From positions 1-30,947 of the forward strand of contig URWA01000034.1 in NCBI GenBank assembly GCA_900551445.1: a DNA stretch of 30,947 bases. Direction: 5' to 3'. How positions within the stretch are numbered: position 1 is the stretch's first letter; every line of letters starts with the position of its first letter. This document shows, piece by piece, positions 15,588 to 24,298 of this stretch. This DNA comes from an uncultured Bacteroides sp. (GTDB taxonomy: Bacteria; Bacteroidota; Bacteroidia; Bacteroidales; Bacteroidaceae). The notes beneath the pieces are model-generated. The model had not been told where the DNA came from. It saw only the letters and a list, made by a program, of their open reading frames with translations, and did no database searches. The position numbers and the translations under genes are program-made.

Positions 15588-16050
15588 CCGGGTCCAGTTG
15601 ATTGACGTAACGGCGTATCTCCTCCAGCGTAAAGCCCCGGCCCATGGCAAAACGAATCAGTTTCATGCTCCGCTCATAATCATTGGCAGCCTTGAGGCTT
15701 TTCATCTTCTGTTTCAACAGTTTTTTCAGGATACCGTCGTATTCTTCGGTATCAATCTTTTCCAGTCCGGCTTGAATATCTCCGTCCGACAAGCCTTTCA
15801 TGCGGAGCATCTGCGCAATCTTCATGCGCCCCCACTGATTGAAACGATACTTGTCGCGCACATAGAAACGGCAGAAACGCGCCGCATCCAGGTAGCGTTC
15901 CCGATGCAAATGGGCCATTATCTGGGCTGTAACTTCCTCCGAAGCCCCCCATTTGCGGATTTTTTCCTCCACTTCCGACGGACAACGTTCCACCGCCGAA
16001 CAATAGGCCTCGGCCTTGCTCTTTATCTCTGCTTCACTTAATTCTCTCAT
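15571..16050 (-). CDS. recX: Regulatory protein RecX
   Basis: This 159-residue protein matches RecX, a small helical modulator that limits RecA filament growth. Visible family features are the three-helix repeats with DAARFCRFYVRDKYRFNQWG at about 55-74, the segment IAQMLRMKGLSD and the basic C-terminal module around FAMGRGFTLEEIRRYV. Length is typical. It overlaps prmC upstream by 4 bp (ATGA type) and comF downstream by 17 bp, so the three genes should be one coupled transcript. recA is not in this window. Confidence 0.9.
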   Translation of the reverse strand: MRELSEAEIKSKAEAYCSAVERCPSEVEEKIRKWGASEEVTAQIMAHLHRERYLDAARFCRFYVRDKYRFNQWGRMKIAQMLRMKGLSDGDIQAGLEKIDTEEYDGILKKLLKQKMKSLKAANDYERSMKLIRFAMGRGFTLEEIRRYVNQLDPDEDFD

Positions 16051-16889
16051 GGTCTCACTGCTTTTATCATCCGGTCGTTTCCCGACAAATCTTTCCGCAA
16101 CGCAATATCGCGATACCCATACGCTTCCAGCATCCGGACGGTTTCTGCTCCGTAGGCCCGGTTGATTTCAAAATACAAGGCCCCGCCTTCCGTCAGCCAG
16201 TCGAGTCCTTTCCGGGCAATCCGCCGGTAAAAGCGCAATGGGTCCGTATCGGGTACAAACAACGCCAACTCCGGTTCCCAACCGAGCACATTCTCCTCCA
16301 TATCCTTCCGCTCGCTGTCGGTAATATAAGGTGGATTACTCACCAACACATCTACCCGACAGTCGGGCAGTTCATCCTTAAGAATGTCGGCCTGAAACAA
16401 GATCACTTTGTCGCCATACCGCTTTACATTGACGGCCGCCACCCGCAAGGCCTCAGCCGAAACGTCACAGGAAGCTACTACAGCCTCCGGCAACCTTTCT
16501 GCCAGTGCCACCGGAATACAGCCACTTCCCGTCCCGATATCAAGGATACGTACTTTCCCGGCTTTCTGATAATCAGACACCATCCATTCCACCAGTTCTT
16601 CGGTCTCAGGCCGGGGTATGAGCACACCTTTTTCCACATGAAAAGACAGGCCGCAGAAAGGCGCTTCCTGCAGAATATACTGAAAAGGTTCCCGCTGTTT
16701 CAGGCGGGCAAGAATATCCTCCACCTCCTTCCACTCTTTCGTGGAAAAATTCATATCTTTGCCTGTATAAAGTTCCATCGTGGAAAGATGCAGAATGTCC
16801 GACGAAATCCATTTCGCCATGGCCGATGCCTCTCCTTCTGCGTAAAAGGAACTCAGTTCTTTTTTAATATGTTGATAAACCGGATGCAT
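16047..16889 (-). CDS. prmC: Release factor glutamine methyltransferase PrmC
   Basis: This 280-residue enzyme methylates the glutamine of the GGQ motif in release factors RF1 and RF2 using S-adenosylmethionine. Motifs are IPRPETEEL at 91-99, the SAM-binding LDIGTGSGCI at 116-125, and the catalytic NPPYI at 185-189 that holds the target amide. The N-terminal helical domain is present. The first ATG gives the expected family start. A TAnnTTTG box ends only 5 bp before this ATG, which suggests a leaderless or nearly leaderless mRNA. It is divergent from ribD and first in an overlapping set with recX and comF. Confidence 0.95.
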   Translation of the reverse strand: MHPVYQHIKKELSSFYAEGEASAMAKWISSDILHLSTMELYTGKDMNFSTKEWKEVEDILARLKQREPFQYILQEAPFCGLSFHVEKGVLIPRPETEELVEWMVSDYQKAGKVRILDIGTGSGCIPVALAERLPEAVVASCDVSAEALRVAAVNVKRYGDKVILFQADILKDELPDCRVDVLVSNPPYITDSERKDMEENVLGWEPELALFVPDTDPLRFYRRIARKGLDWLTEGGALYFEINRAYGAETVRMLEAYGYRDIALRKDLSGNDRMIKAVRP

Positions 16890-16894
16890 GTTTG
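16887..16894 (+). promoter_or_regulatory. Candidate -7 box of ribD (near match)
   Basis: The plus strand reads CATGTTTG, matching TAnnTTTG except for the first base. It ends 27 bp before the ribD ATG. It abuts the prmC -7 box on the other strand, so the two promoters would compete. Confidence 0.35.
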
Positions 16895-16902
16895 CAAAAG
16901 TA
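16895..16902 (-). promoter_or_regulatory. Candidate -7 box of prmC
   Basis: The minus strand reads TACTTTTG, an exact TAnnTTTG match, with only 5 bp to the prmC ATG. With normal spacing the transcript would start at or within a few bases of the start codon. Confidence 0.5.
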
Positions 16903-16921
16903 AGGATAAAAAACGAAGATT

Positions 16922-17962
16922 ATGACGATAGATGAAAAATATATGCGGCGCTGCATACAGCTGGCCAGAAACGGTATCTGCCACACAGCCCCCAACCCGA
17001 TGGTGGGAGCAGTGATTGTACGTGACGGGAAAATCATCGGTGAAGGTTACCATGTACGTTGTGGCGAAGGACATGCCGAAGTGAATGCCATTGCCTCGGT
17101 GAAGGATGAAAGCCTGCTCAAAGACGCCACCATTTATGTCAGCCTGGAACCGTGTTCCCACTATGGAAAGACCCCTCCCTGTGCCGACCTTATCATTCGG
17201 AAAGGTATTCCCCGGGTGGTAGTGGGCTGTGTCGACCCCTTCTCTTTGGTGGCCGGAAGAGGCATCCAGAAACTGCGGGATGCCGGTATCGAGGTCACGG
17301 TGGGTGTCCTGGAAAAAGAATGTCGGGAACTGATTCGTGCCTTTATCACATTCAATGTGAAGAAACGTCCCTACATCACCCTGAAATGGGCCCAGTCGGC
17401 CGACGGATTCATCGACGTCCGGCGCGACGAGGGAACTCCCGTACGCCTTTCCACTCCGTTATCTATTTTGGCTGTACACAAGATGCGGGCGGAACAGAAG
17501 GCCATCCTGGTGGGACGACGCACCGCCCTGCTCGACAATCCATCGCTGACGGTACGCGAATGGTACGGGCAGAACCCGCTCCGACTGGTCATCGACCGAC
17601 AGCTGACCTTGCCGCCTCACCTGCACCTGTTCGACGGCAGTACCCCTACCCTGGTCTTTACGGAAAAAGAAAAGGCCGACACCCAGAATCTCACGTATGT
17701 GACACTGGATTTCGGCCAGAATATCCTCCCGCAAATCATGCAGGTGCTCTATGAACGGAAAATTCAGACATTATTGGTAGAAGGAGGAAGCCAGACACTC
17801 CAGTCCTTCCTGGAACAAGGATTATGGGATGAAGCCTTCATCGAGCATGCGCAAGTATCCTTGCACGACGGGATCCCGGCTCCTACCCTTCCCTGCGGCT
17901 CGGAAAGCCGTTTCTTCTTCCGTGACGGCGCACTGGTCCAGCACTGCCGCCACGCAGAATAA
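16922..17962 (+). CDS. ribD: Bifunctional riboflavin deaminase/reductase RibD
   Basis: This 346-residue enzyme carries out the second and third steps of riboflavin synthesis: deamination of the pyrimidine amine, then NADPH-dependent reduction of the ribosyl side chain. The N-terminal cytidine-deaminase-type zinc site is complete (H51-A-E53, C78 in EPCSH, C87 in TPPC). The C-terminal reductase domain starts near residue 149 (RPYITLKWAQSADG) and includes LLVEGGSQTLQSF. Length is normal for the fused form. It stands alone on the plus strand between divergent prmC and a convergent beta-barrel gene whose stop codon is 2 bp away. No other riboflavin genes or FMN riboswitch are seen here. Confidence 0.95.
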   Translation: MTIDEKYMRRCIQLARNGICHTAPNPMVGAVIVRDGKIIGEGYHVRCGEGHAEVNAIASVKDESLLKDATIYVSLEPCSHYGKTPPCADLIIRKGIPRVVVGCVDPFSLVAGRGIQKLRDAGIEVTVGVLEKECRELIRAFITFNVKKRPYITLKWAQSADGFIDVRRDEGTPVRLSTPLSILAVHKMRAEQKAILVGRRTALLDNPSLTVREWYGQNPLRLVIDRQLTLPPHLHLFDGSTPTLVFTEKEKADTQNLTYVTLDFGQNILPQIMQVLYERKIQTLLVEGGSQTLQSFLEQGLWDEAFIEHAQVSLHDGIPAPTLPCGSESRFFFRDGALVQHCRHAE

Positions 17963-17964
17963 AC

Positions 17965-19626
17965 TCAGAAACGGCAGCTGATGCCCGCCATGAAATGGAA
18001 GCCCTCCACCGGATAACCTGCTTCTGTGGCATACGTCTTGTTGAGCAGGTTGTTCAGGCGGGCAAACACGTTGAAACGATTCAACAATTCATATTCCGCT
18101 CCTACTGACAAGTTATTTACATCGTTGAGACGACCCCGTTCACCCATCTTCTGACGGCGTTCATAATTATAACTCAACAAGGCATGGCAGTCCTTGACTA
18201 CTTTCGCACGGATACCAAAATCAACCTTCACCTGTGGTTTAAGCTGCAACAGACCTTCATTGCCTTCTGTCACAGTCCAGTTATAATAGGCTCCTCCCAA
18301 CGAGAAATCCACCCAGTCACGATAAGCATAGCTCACGGAAGCACCTCCGTAACCCACTTTTCCTTTATCCTGCCAGATTCCTGTATAGAACACATTCTGT
18401 TTGTCTGTTTTAAATCCACCCGGCACGGCAAACAGTTCATTCTTGGTGATGCGATAACCTCCATAAAGCTCGAAACCCAAGCCTGTCACCGGAGACGCTT
18501 TCAGTCCCAGTTTGGCATCCAGCGGCGTATAGGAAGTCCGCATCTGCTGTGCCACTACCCAGTAAGGTGAAAAATCGTTCAGCCGACGGAAATCATTCAG
18601 CCGACTTCCCCCCAGCAGGTTCACATACACCACATACGAATCGGCGAACGTATATTCCAGTTTTACATCGGGAGCCGCTTTCAGTCCGCTGCCATTGGCA
18701 GTCTGGAAATCCACATGTGCACCCAGACGTAACTTCAAGGCTTCATTCTGAAGGGTATAATACGGATTCAACTGCACCAGCGTATAGTCCTGCTGCGATA
18801 CGTCGTGAATCAGATTATCCATCTCCAATCCCACGCCCACCTGCTGCTCGTCGTTGATGCTGCCGGCCATGAATCCCTCGGTATGCACGATGTTTTCCGA
18901 ACCGTGCCGCATGTAATAGGTATCATAACGGGTACTGAAACTCCGCAAGCCCGTCTGCAAACCAAACTGAATGGGCAAATCCTTGTCGCGGGATACCACC
19001 CCCACATATCCTTCTCCCAGCGTATAACGCTGCGTAGTAGGCCAACTTTCGACATTCTCATTCAAAGACGGCATGTAATTGAACACCTGCGAAGCAAAAG
19101 CGCCTCCCAGTTTCAACGCTACACTCCGGAAATCGTGCCGGTAATCCAACGACACATCCGTCCGGTAGAAACGGGATTTCCAGTCATCTGGGCTCAGAAA
19201 ATGCGGAATCTCTCCGTTCCGTCCATACAAGGAAGCCATCACTCCCAATTGGTCTTTCGAAGAAATATCCCACAGATAACTTCCCCTCAAATCCACATTG
19301 TTCAGATTGCCATACGCCAGACGGACATAGCCACGGTCGGCTCCTTTCTGTGCCAGCTCCCTTGGCATGGACTCCATCGGAGTCACCTTCCAAGCTCCCA
19401 GCGGATGCCGTTCCGTAGCATACTGGATGGCCTGTTTCGGAGCAGCCGGTTCCTCTACCTCGGGCATGACATTCACCTTGAACGCATCCATCACTTCGGG
19501 ATTGTACTCATTCTCCACCACCACCGTCCGGTTCAAGGTAGAATCTTTTTCCGCTCCCTTCTGCGCACATATTGTGGATACAGGCCACAAACCCGCGCAA
19601 ATCAATATCGTACTTATGTATCTCAT
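17965..19626 (-). CDS. Outer-membrane beta-barrel protein, TonB-receptor-like
   Basis: This 553-residue protein has a signal peptide (ending STICA before QKG). A short N-terminal region contains VVENEYNPEVMDAFKVNVMP (about 35-54), a conserved-looking motif that I associate with a Bacteroidetes outer-membrane family. Many alternating amphipathic strands follow, and the protein ends in a terminal phenylalanine (SCRF), the usual sorting signal of outer-membrane barrels. There is no recognisable plug domain, so it is probably not a classical TonB-dependent transporter even if annotated that way. Its start overlaps the region just after the TPR gene stop (gap below zero by about 1-2 bp), so it is translationally coupled to it. 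Function is unknown. Confidence 0.8.
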   Translation of the reverse strand: MRYISTILICAGLWPVSTICAQKGAEKDSTLNRTVVVENEYNPEVMDAFKVNVMPEVEEPAAPKQAIQYATERHPLGAWKVTPMESMPRELAQKGADRGYVRLAYGNLNNVDLRGSYLWDISSKDQLGVMASLYGRNGEIPHFLSPDDWKSRFYRTDVSLDYRHDFRSVALKLGGAFASQVFNYMPSLNENVESWPTTQRYTLGEGYVGVVSRDKDLPIQFGLQTGLRSFSTRYDTYYMRHGSENIVHTEGFMAGSINDEQQVGVGLEMDNLIHDVSQQDYTLVQLNPYYTLQNEALKLRLGAHVDFQTANGSGLKAAPDVKLEYTFADSYVVYVNLLGGSRLNDFRRLNDFSPYWVVAQQMRTSYTPLDAKLGLKASPVTGLGFELYGGYRITKNELFAVPGGFKTDKQNVFYTGIWQDKGKVGYGGASVSYAYRDWVDFSLGGAYYNWTVTEGNEGLLQLKPQVKVDFGIRAKVVKDCHALLSYNYERRQKMGERGRLNDVNNLSVGAEYELLNRFNVFARLNNLLNKTYATEAGYPVEGFHFMAGISCRF

Positions 19627-19627
19627 C

Positions 19628-22600
19628 TTACTTTACACTTTTAAGTTTGGCCAGACGGCTTTCAATCATTCCGGCGATGTCATCGTCCGCCTGATAATTC
19701 TGTTGCAAGGACAGCAGATACTGCTTGGCCTCCATCTTACGGTCCAGTTTCACATACACATCCGACAGCAGAACAAAACTTCTTGCCAGCCAGTAGGCGT
19801 GCGGGGTGCTGACCTCGATGTAGTCGAGCACTTCTTTCTCAGCTTTAGCCGTTTCTCCTTCGTCGAAATACGTCTGTGCTACAAGATACTTGGCCTCTGC
19901 CCCGTACACGTTACGGGTGTCCTTGGCCAGTTCCACCAAATCGGCCAGCGCTTCCTGCTTCTGTCCTTCCGCCAGCAAGGCCTTGGCCCGGAAATACAAC
20001 GCTTCACTCCGTACCTCCGGTGTCAGCTTGGTCTGTTTGAGCAAAGCCGAAGCGGTGACTACGGTTTCTGCCCGGTCGTCCAGCGCACGGGCACTCCGCA
20101 GAGCCCCTAACTCAGCCTGCAAGCGGTCTTCCTGCACCGACGAACGGTCGGCCAGACGCTTGTACAAATTCAACGCCTTGGCATATTCTTTCTGGTTGTA
20201 GGCCATCTCGGCACAAAGTGCCAACGCCTCCCCTTCGTATTTGCTGCCCGAGAAGCGGAGCACTTCTTCCAGTCGGGCGGCAGCCGATGCATAATCTTTC
20301 TGGTTGTAGTCAATCAATCCCAGATAATACGCCGCATCCACACTGAAGGCTCCCTGCGGGAACGACTGCAAGTAACGCGTCAGGCTGGTCTTGGCACCGG
20401 CAATGTCACCGCGCATATAAGCCCGTTCGGCTGCCGTATAGGTCAGTGAATCCCGTTCACTCACGTCGAATTTGGCCCCACCGGGGATGGTAGAAGCGAA
20501 CGCCATGTAGTCGTCCACCTTATTCAAGTCTACATAAATTGATTTCAGGTCGCGCTGCGCCAGACGAGCCTCCGCACTACCCGGATAAATCGTAATCACC
20601 TTCTTGTAAGCGGCAATGGCTTCCTGGTAACGGTCGTTCTGGTAATACAACAGACCGATTTCGTTGGCGGCCCGACGAGACAGTTCGCTTTCCGGATAGC
20701 GCTGTACCAGTAACGAATAACGCTTGATGGCATTCTCGCTGTCCTCCATCTGCACGAACGCACGTCCCTGCTCATACAAGGCATCGTCCAGATAAGCCGA
20801 CGAAGGATAATCCGTAATCAACTTGTTGAGTACCTGTATCTTTCCGGCATAATCCCGTTGCAGTCCTTTCACGATACCTTCCTGAAACAAGGAATAATCA
20901 CCCAGTGAAGGAGCGATGGCCACAGCCTGCGCATATTGCTGACGAGCTTCTTCGAAGCGGCGTTCATAGAAATAGCAGTCGCCGATACGGTTGTAGGCAT
21001 CGCCCGCCACCGAAGCATCTTGTGTCCGCCCGTTCTGCACACAACGGACAAACCAGTCGCGTGCGGAGTTATATTGTTTCTGTTTGAACAAGCTGTATCC
21101 CAGACAGTAAAGAGCCAGTCCGTATTCCTGTGAATTCTTGTCGGTGGCAAACTCCAGATAAAGCCGCATGTCGTTGGCAGCCTCCGGATAACGTGCCAGC
21201 CGGTATTTCGACTCCCCGCGCCAGTAATATGCATCCGCCTTGGTTTTCTGGTTATACTGTCCCAACTGCAGGGAGCGGGTAAAATAATCCAGTGCCCCGC
21301 GGTAGTCCGCCTGGGCAAACAGCTGCGTACCCATGCGGAAAAGCAATTTCTGTTTAGCCTCCAGAATACGGGCACTCGGATGGGTAATCTTATCGATTGA
21401 CCGTAAAGCCACCTCATAGCTGCGGGTATTCATGTACACCTCTACCAGATAGTCGTTCACCTTCTCGGCATAAACCGACGACGGGTATTCATTCAGGAAA
21501 CGTTCGAACACCGTGACCGACTCGGCAAACGGAGAATAAGACGTTTCATGAATGCACAGCGCATAGTTGAACAACGCCTGCTCCTGAATGCTGCGGTCGA
21601 AATCCATGCGCGACGCCTGTTCGAAGGCCATACGCGCCTGATTGCGTTCCTTCAACTGCAAGCCCGCCAAGCCCATGTGGAGATAGGCATTCTGCGCCAA
21701 AGCATCCGGAGCTCCAGTCGCTTCTCCCAGGCGCGACAACGCTTTGGAATAAACTCCTGTATTGAAATAGCTCATACCCAGTTTGTACATGGCCAGTCGG
21801 GCCGGCATTGCTTCTCCTTCACGATAGCGTTCCAGTGACTGGATGGCAGCAGCATAGTCTTTCTGGCCGTAAGCAGCCTCTCCGGAAATACGGCTCATCT
21901 GCCCCGCATTCTTTTCTTCCGGATACAAAGCCAGATACGCATCTGCCACCTTCCGGGCCTGCGCATAATTTCCTTGAATCAGGTAAATATCTGCTATATA
22001 ATAAGGTGCCAGTTTCTGGAACTTCCGGTCATTCTGCACTTCACGGAATCCCTGCAAGGCCGAGTCGTACTTCTGCTGCACGTAATCGATGTACGCCAGG
22101 TTGTACACCGCATCATTACGGTAATCCTTGCTCGAATCTCTCAACACCGAAAACCAGAAGGCTGCCTCCTGCCATTTGTCTACCTTCAAGTACGATGTAC
22201 CCATGCGCAAGGCACTGGCATCCCGTTCCTCGTCTGCCAAAAGAGAAATGTCACATCCCTTCAGTGTGGCAATGGTCTCCATGTACTTCTCTTCCGAAAA
22301 GTAACTGGCGGCAATGAGTGCCTGCACCCGGTTGCGGTAACGTGATTCCGGATGAGCTTCCAGGTAGTCTGACAAGACCTCCCGGCATTCCGGCAGGTGC
22401 AGCTCATACGCCGTGCAAGCCAGCATGTAATCCACCTCATCGGCCCAGGCCTTTTCCCCTGCCTGACGGGTATAACGGACAAGGGTCTGCCGGGCAGCTG
22501 CATAATCCTGACGGAGAAACAGTTCCCTTCCCTCGTTGAACAAACGGTCGGCTCCGGTCAGCGGTTCTACCTGCTGCCCCGATACAGCCAACGGCAAGGC

Positions 22601-22645
22601 GCAACAAAGGCCTGCCGTCCAGATATATTTTTTATACTTACCCAT
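19628..22645 (-). CDS. Exported large tetratricopeptide-repeat protein
   Basis: This 1005-residue protein has a signal peptide (LCCALPLAVSG before QQV), and nearly the whole mature chain is TPR-type helical repeats. Examples are DAYYWRGESKYRLARYPEAA, DALYEQGRAFVQMEDSENAI and EIGLLYYQNDRYQEAIAAYK. This forms a long superhelical scaffold in the periplasm. TPR proteins of this kind often assist assembly of envelope complexes. Here it is tightly coupled to a beta-barrel gene downstream (stop and start adjacent) and lies 6 bp after the NUDIX gene, so the barrel is the likely partner. No enzymatic domain is visible. Confidence 0.88.
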   Translation of the reverse strand: MGKYKKYIWTAGLCCALPLAVSGQQVEPLTGADRLFNEGRELFLRQDYAAARQTLVRYTRQAGEKAWADEVDYMLACTAYELHLPECREVLSDYLEAHPESRYRNRVQALIAASYFSEEKYMETIATLKGCDISLLADEERDASALRMGTSYLKVDKWQEAAFWFSVLRDSSKDYRNDAVYNLAYIDYVQQKYDSALQGFREVQNDRKFQKLAPYYIADIYLIQGNYAQARKVADAYLALYPEEKNAGQMSRISGEAAYGQKDYAAAIQSLERYREGEAMPARLAMYKLGMSYFNTGVYSKALSRLGEATGAPDALAQNAYLHMGLAGLQLKERNQARMAFEQASRMDFDRSIQEQALFNYALCIHETSYSPFAESVTVFERFLNEYPSSVYAEKVNDYLVEVYMNTRSYEVALRSIDKITHPSARILEAKQKLLFRMGTQLFAQADYRGALDYFTRSLQLGQYNQKTKADAYYWRGESKYRLARYPEAANDMRLYLEFATDKNSQEYGLALYCLGYSLFKQKQYNSARDWFVRCVQNGRTQDASVAGDAYNRIGDCYFYERRFEEARQQYAQAVAIAPSLGDYSLFQEGIVKGLQRDYAGKIQVLNKLITDYPSSAYLDDALYEQGRAFVQMEDSENAIKRYSLLVQRYPESELSRRAANEIGLLYYQNDRYQEAIAAYKKVITIYPGSAEARLAQRDLKSIYVDLNKVDDYMAFASTIPGGAKFDVSERDSLTYTAAERAYMRGDIAGAKTSLTRYLQSFPQGAFSVDAAYYLGLIDYNQKDYASAAARLEEVLRFSGSKYEGEALALCAEMAYNQKEYAKALNLYKRLADRSSVQEDRLQAELGALRSARALDDRAETVVTASALLKQTKLTPEVRSEALYFRAKALLAEGQKQEALADLVELAKDTRNVYGAEAKYLVAQTYFDEGETAKAEKEVLDYIEVSTPHAYWLARSFVLLSDVYVKLDRKMEAKQYLLSLQQNYQADDDIAGMIESRLAKLKSVK

Positions 22646-22651
22646 AATCTC

Positions 22652-23182
22652 TTATTTTACGTTCCGATGTGCTTCCAGGAAACGTGCCACTCCCTTACGT
22701 ACTGATTCCAGTCCGAAATCCTCCGGATGAATCTCATCCAAGGGCATCCACCACGCATCGGCCACATCATCCATCGCCTTTACCAGATGGTCGTCTGCGA
22801 CTTTACATAAAAAGAACTGGTCGAGCGTATGTACCAGAAAGCCCGAATACAGATAAGTGTTCGGTAAAGAGAACAGGTACTTCGCTTCTGTCACCACCAG
22901 TCCCGTTTCTTCCTTCACCTCGCGTGCCACTCCTTCTTCGCCAGTCTCGAACATGTCGATAAAGCCTCCCGACAAATCCAGCGTACCTTTAGCAGGTTCC
23001 TTTCCGCGGCGGCAAACCAACAACTCTCCTTTCCCATTCAGGATAAAGGCCACTGTAGCCGCACTCGAATTGAAATAATACACAAAACCACAGTCCGCAC
23101 ATTTCTTGGACTTTTCATTATGTACTTCAAAATGAGGAGACCCGCACACCGGACAAAACTTAAACAATTCCAATGGATGCAT
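22652..23182 (-). CDS. NUDIX hydrolase with zinc ribbon
   Basis: This 176-residue protein starts with a four-cysteine zinc ribbon (C10xxC13 and C28xxC31). The Nudix box follows at 73-95: G73, E79, then REVKEETGL (87-95). Nudix enzymes hydrolyse nucleoside diphosphates linked to another group; zinc-ribbon members include NADH pyrophosphatase-like proteins, but the substrate cannot be read here. A TAnnTTTG box lies 32-39 bp upstream. It is the first gene of a tight operon with the TPR protein (6 bp gap) and the beta-barrel, although the functional link is unclear. Confidence 0.9.
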   Translation of the reverse strand: MHPLELFKFCPVCGSPHFEVHNEKSKKCADCGFVYYFNSSAATVAFILNGKGELLVCRRGKEPAKGTLDLSGGFIDMFETGEEGVAREVKEETGLVVTEAKYLFSLPNTYLYSGFLVHTLDQFFLCKVADDHLVKAMDDVADAWWMPLDEIHPEDFGLESVRKGVARFLEAHRNVK

Positions 23183-23213
23183 AGTTTTTCAATTTAATAA
23201 ATAATAAGCCTCA

Positions 23214-23221
23214 CAAAGATA
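23214..23221 (-). promoter_or_regulatory. Candidate -7 box of the NUDIX-TPR-barrel operon
   Basis: The minus strand reads TATCTTTG, an exact match to TAnnTTTG, ending 31 bp before the NUDIX ATG. A TTG lies about 24 bp further upstream, slightly too far for a standard -33 element. Confidence 0.45.
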
Positions 23222-23326
23222 AGCAAATAGGGCATACAGCTTACACAATTCACCGACAATTTGTGTATTTCCAAAAAATAATTACGTTTTTTCTTCTAGA
23301 ATAGCGTATAGATAAAAAAGTTTTTC

Positions 23327-23334
23327 TACATTTG
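23327..23334 (+). promoter_or_regulatory. Candidate -7 box of the Lrp/AsnC gene
   Basis: The plus strand reads TACATTTG, an exact match to TAnnTTTG, ending 36 bp before the ATG at 23371. No clear -33 element is seen. Confidence 0.45.
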
Positions 23335-23370
23335 CTTACAATATGATAAAAACAAGAACCATTTAGTAGT

Positions 23371-23841
23371 ATGGAGAAAATTGATAAACTTGACAAACAG
23401 ATTCTGGAGATTATCTCACAGAACGCCAGAATCCCGTTTAAAGACGTAGCTGCAGAATGTGGCGTATCACGTGCCGCCATTCATCAACGCGTACAGCGCC
23501 TGATTGACCTCGGCGTAATTATTGGTTCAGGCTACCATGTAAATCCGAAAAGCCTGGGTTACAGCACCTGCACTTATGTAGGAATCAAGCTGGAAAAAGG
23601 TTCCATGTATAAAAGTGTGGTAGCTGAATTGCAAAAGATTCCGGAAATTGTGGAATGTCATTTCACTACCGGTCCTTACACTATGCTGACCAAACTGTAT
23701 TCAACCGATAATGAACACTTGATGGATTTGCTGAATTCCAAGATTCAGGAAATTCCGGGAGTTACTGCCACGGAAACACTGATTTCACTGGAACAGAGCA
23801 TCAAGAAAGAAATTCCTATCCGTAAAGACCTCGAAGATTGA
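23371..23841 (+). CDS. Lrp/AsnC family transcriptional regulator
   Basis: This 156-residue DNA-binding protein has the family layout: an N-terminal winged helix-turn-helix (about 5-55; IPFKDVAAECGVSRAAIHQR is the HTH) and a C-terminal RAM ligand-binding domain (about 70-150) with IVECHFTTGPYTML. Lrp/AsnC proteins sense amino acids and control metabolism. It is divergent from the NUDIX operon across 188 bp and may regulate its own promoter. Its stop TGA shares one base with the ATG of the next gene (TGATG), so the two are coupled. Confidence 0.94.
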   Translation: MEKIDKLDKQILEIISQNARIPFKDVAAECGVSRAAIHQRVQRLIDLGVIIGSGYHVNPKSLGYSTCTYVGIKLEKGSMYKSVVAELQKIPEIVECHFTTGPYTMLTKLYSTDNEHLMDLLNSKIQEIPGVTATETLISLEQSIKKEIPIRKDLED

Positions 23842-24158
23842 TGGAAGGAATGGACGGCCTTCACTGGGAGGGCATACTCATCGGAATCTGCACGTTCCTG
23901 ATTATCGGATTGTTTCATCCGATAGTGGTCAAAGCGGAATATTACTGGGGGACACGTTGCTGGTGGCTTTTTCTGGTGCTGGGCATCGCGGGCCTCATCG
24001 GTTCCATTCTGGTGGGCCAGATTTTAGTGTCTTCTCTATTGGGAGTCTTTTCGTTCTCCTCTTTCTGGACCATCAAGGAAATCTTCGAACAGCGTGAGCG
24101 TGTGCTGAAAGGCTGGTTCCCGATGAATCCGAAACGGAAGAAGGAATATGAACAGTAA
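23841..24158 (+). CDS. DUF4491 family membrane protein
   Basis: This 105-residue protein matches the DUF4491 pattern: MDGLHWEGILIGICTFLIIG, FHPIVVKAEYYWG and a C-terminal WFPMNPKRKKEYE. It has about three hydrophobic segments (near 10-25, 43-60 and 62-75) and should be an inner-membrane protein. Its function is unknown in the family. The ATG at 23841 overlaps the upstream stop as TGATG; a TTG one codon earlier or an ATG three codons later are less likely starts. A strong terminator follows. Confidence 0.85.
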   Translation: MEGMDGLHWEGILIGICTFLIIGLFHPIVVKAEYYWGTRCWWLFLVLGIAGLIGSILVGQILVSSLLGVFSFSSFWTIKEIFEQRERVLKGWFPMNPKRKKEYEQ

Positions 24159-24179
24159 AAATTTACGTACTTGAATATG

Positions 24180-24215
24180 AAAAAGGGATACCTCAGACGA
24201 GGGTCCCTTTTTTAT
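24180..24215 (+). terminator. Rho-independent terminator after DUF4491
   Basis: AAAAGGGATACCTC pairs with GAGGGTCCCTTTT with one bulge, and a T-rich tract follows (TTTTTTATTTTAT). It lies about 25 bp after the DUF4491 stop. Confidence 0.75.
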
Positions 24216-24298
24216 TTTATCGTCTCAAAATCGCGACATCCATTTTATCGCAAATCCAAGTCACAAAGCGCAAACGCAAGAATAAAGTTTCTTCAGAC

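Noticed and set aside
15588..15650. Longer comF start at 15650
   Set aside because: The extra residues are encoded inside recX in another frame and do not resemble ComF.
18805..19644. Plus-strand ORF of 279 codons opposite the beta-barrel gene
   Set aside because: It is the reverse of a gene with signal peptide, barrel strands and terminal F. The His/Ile-rich product looks like a shadow.
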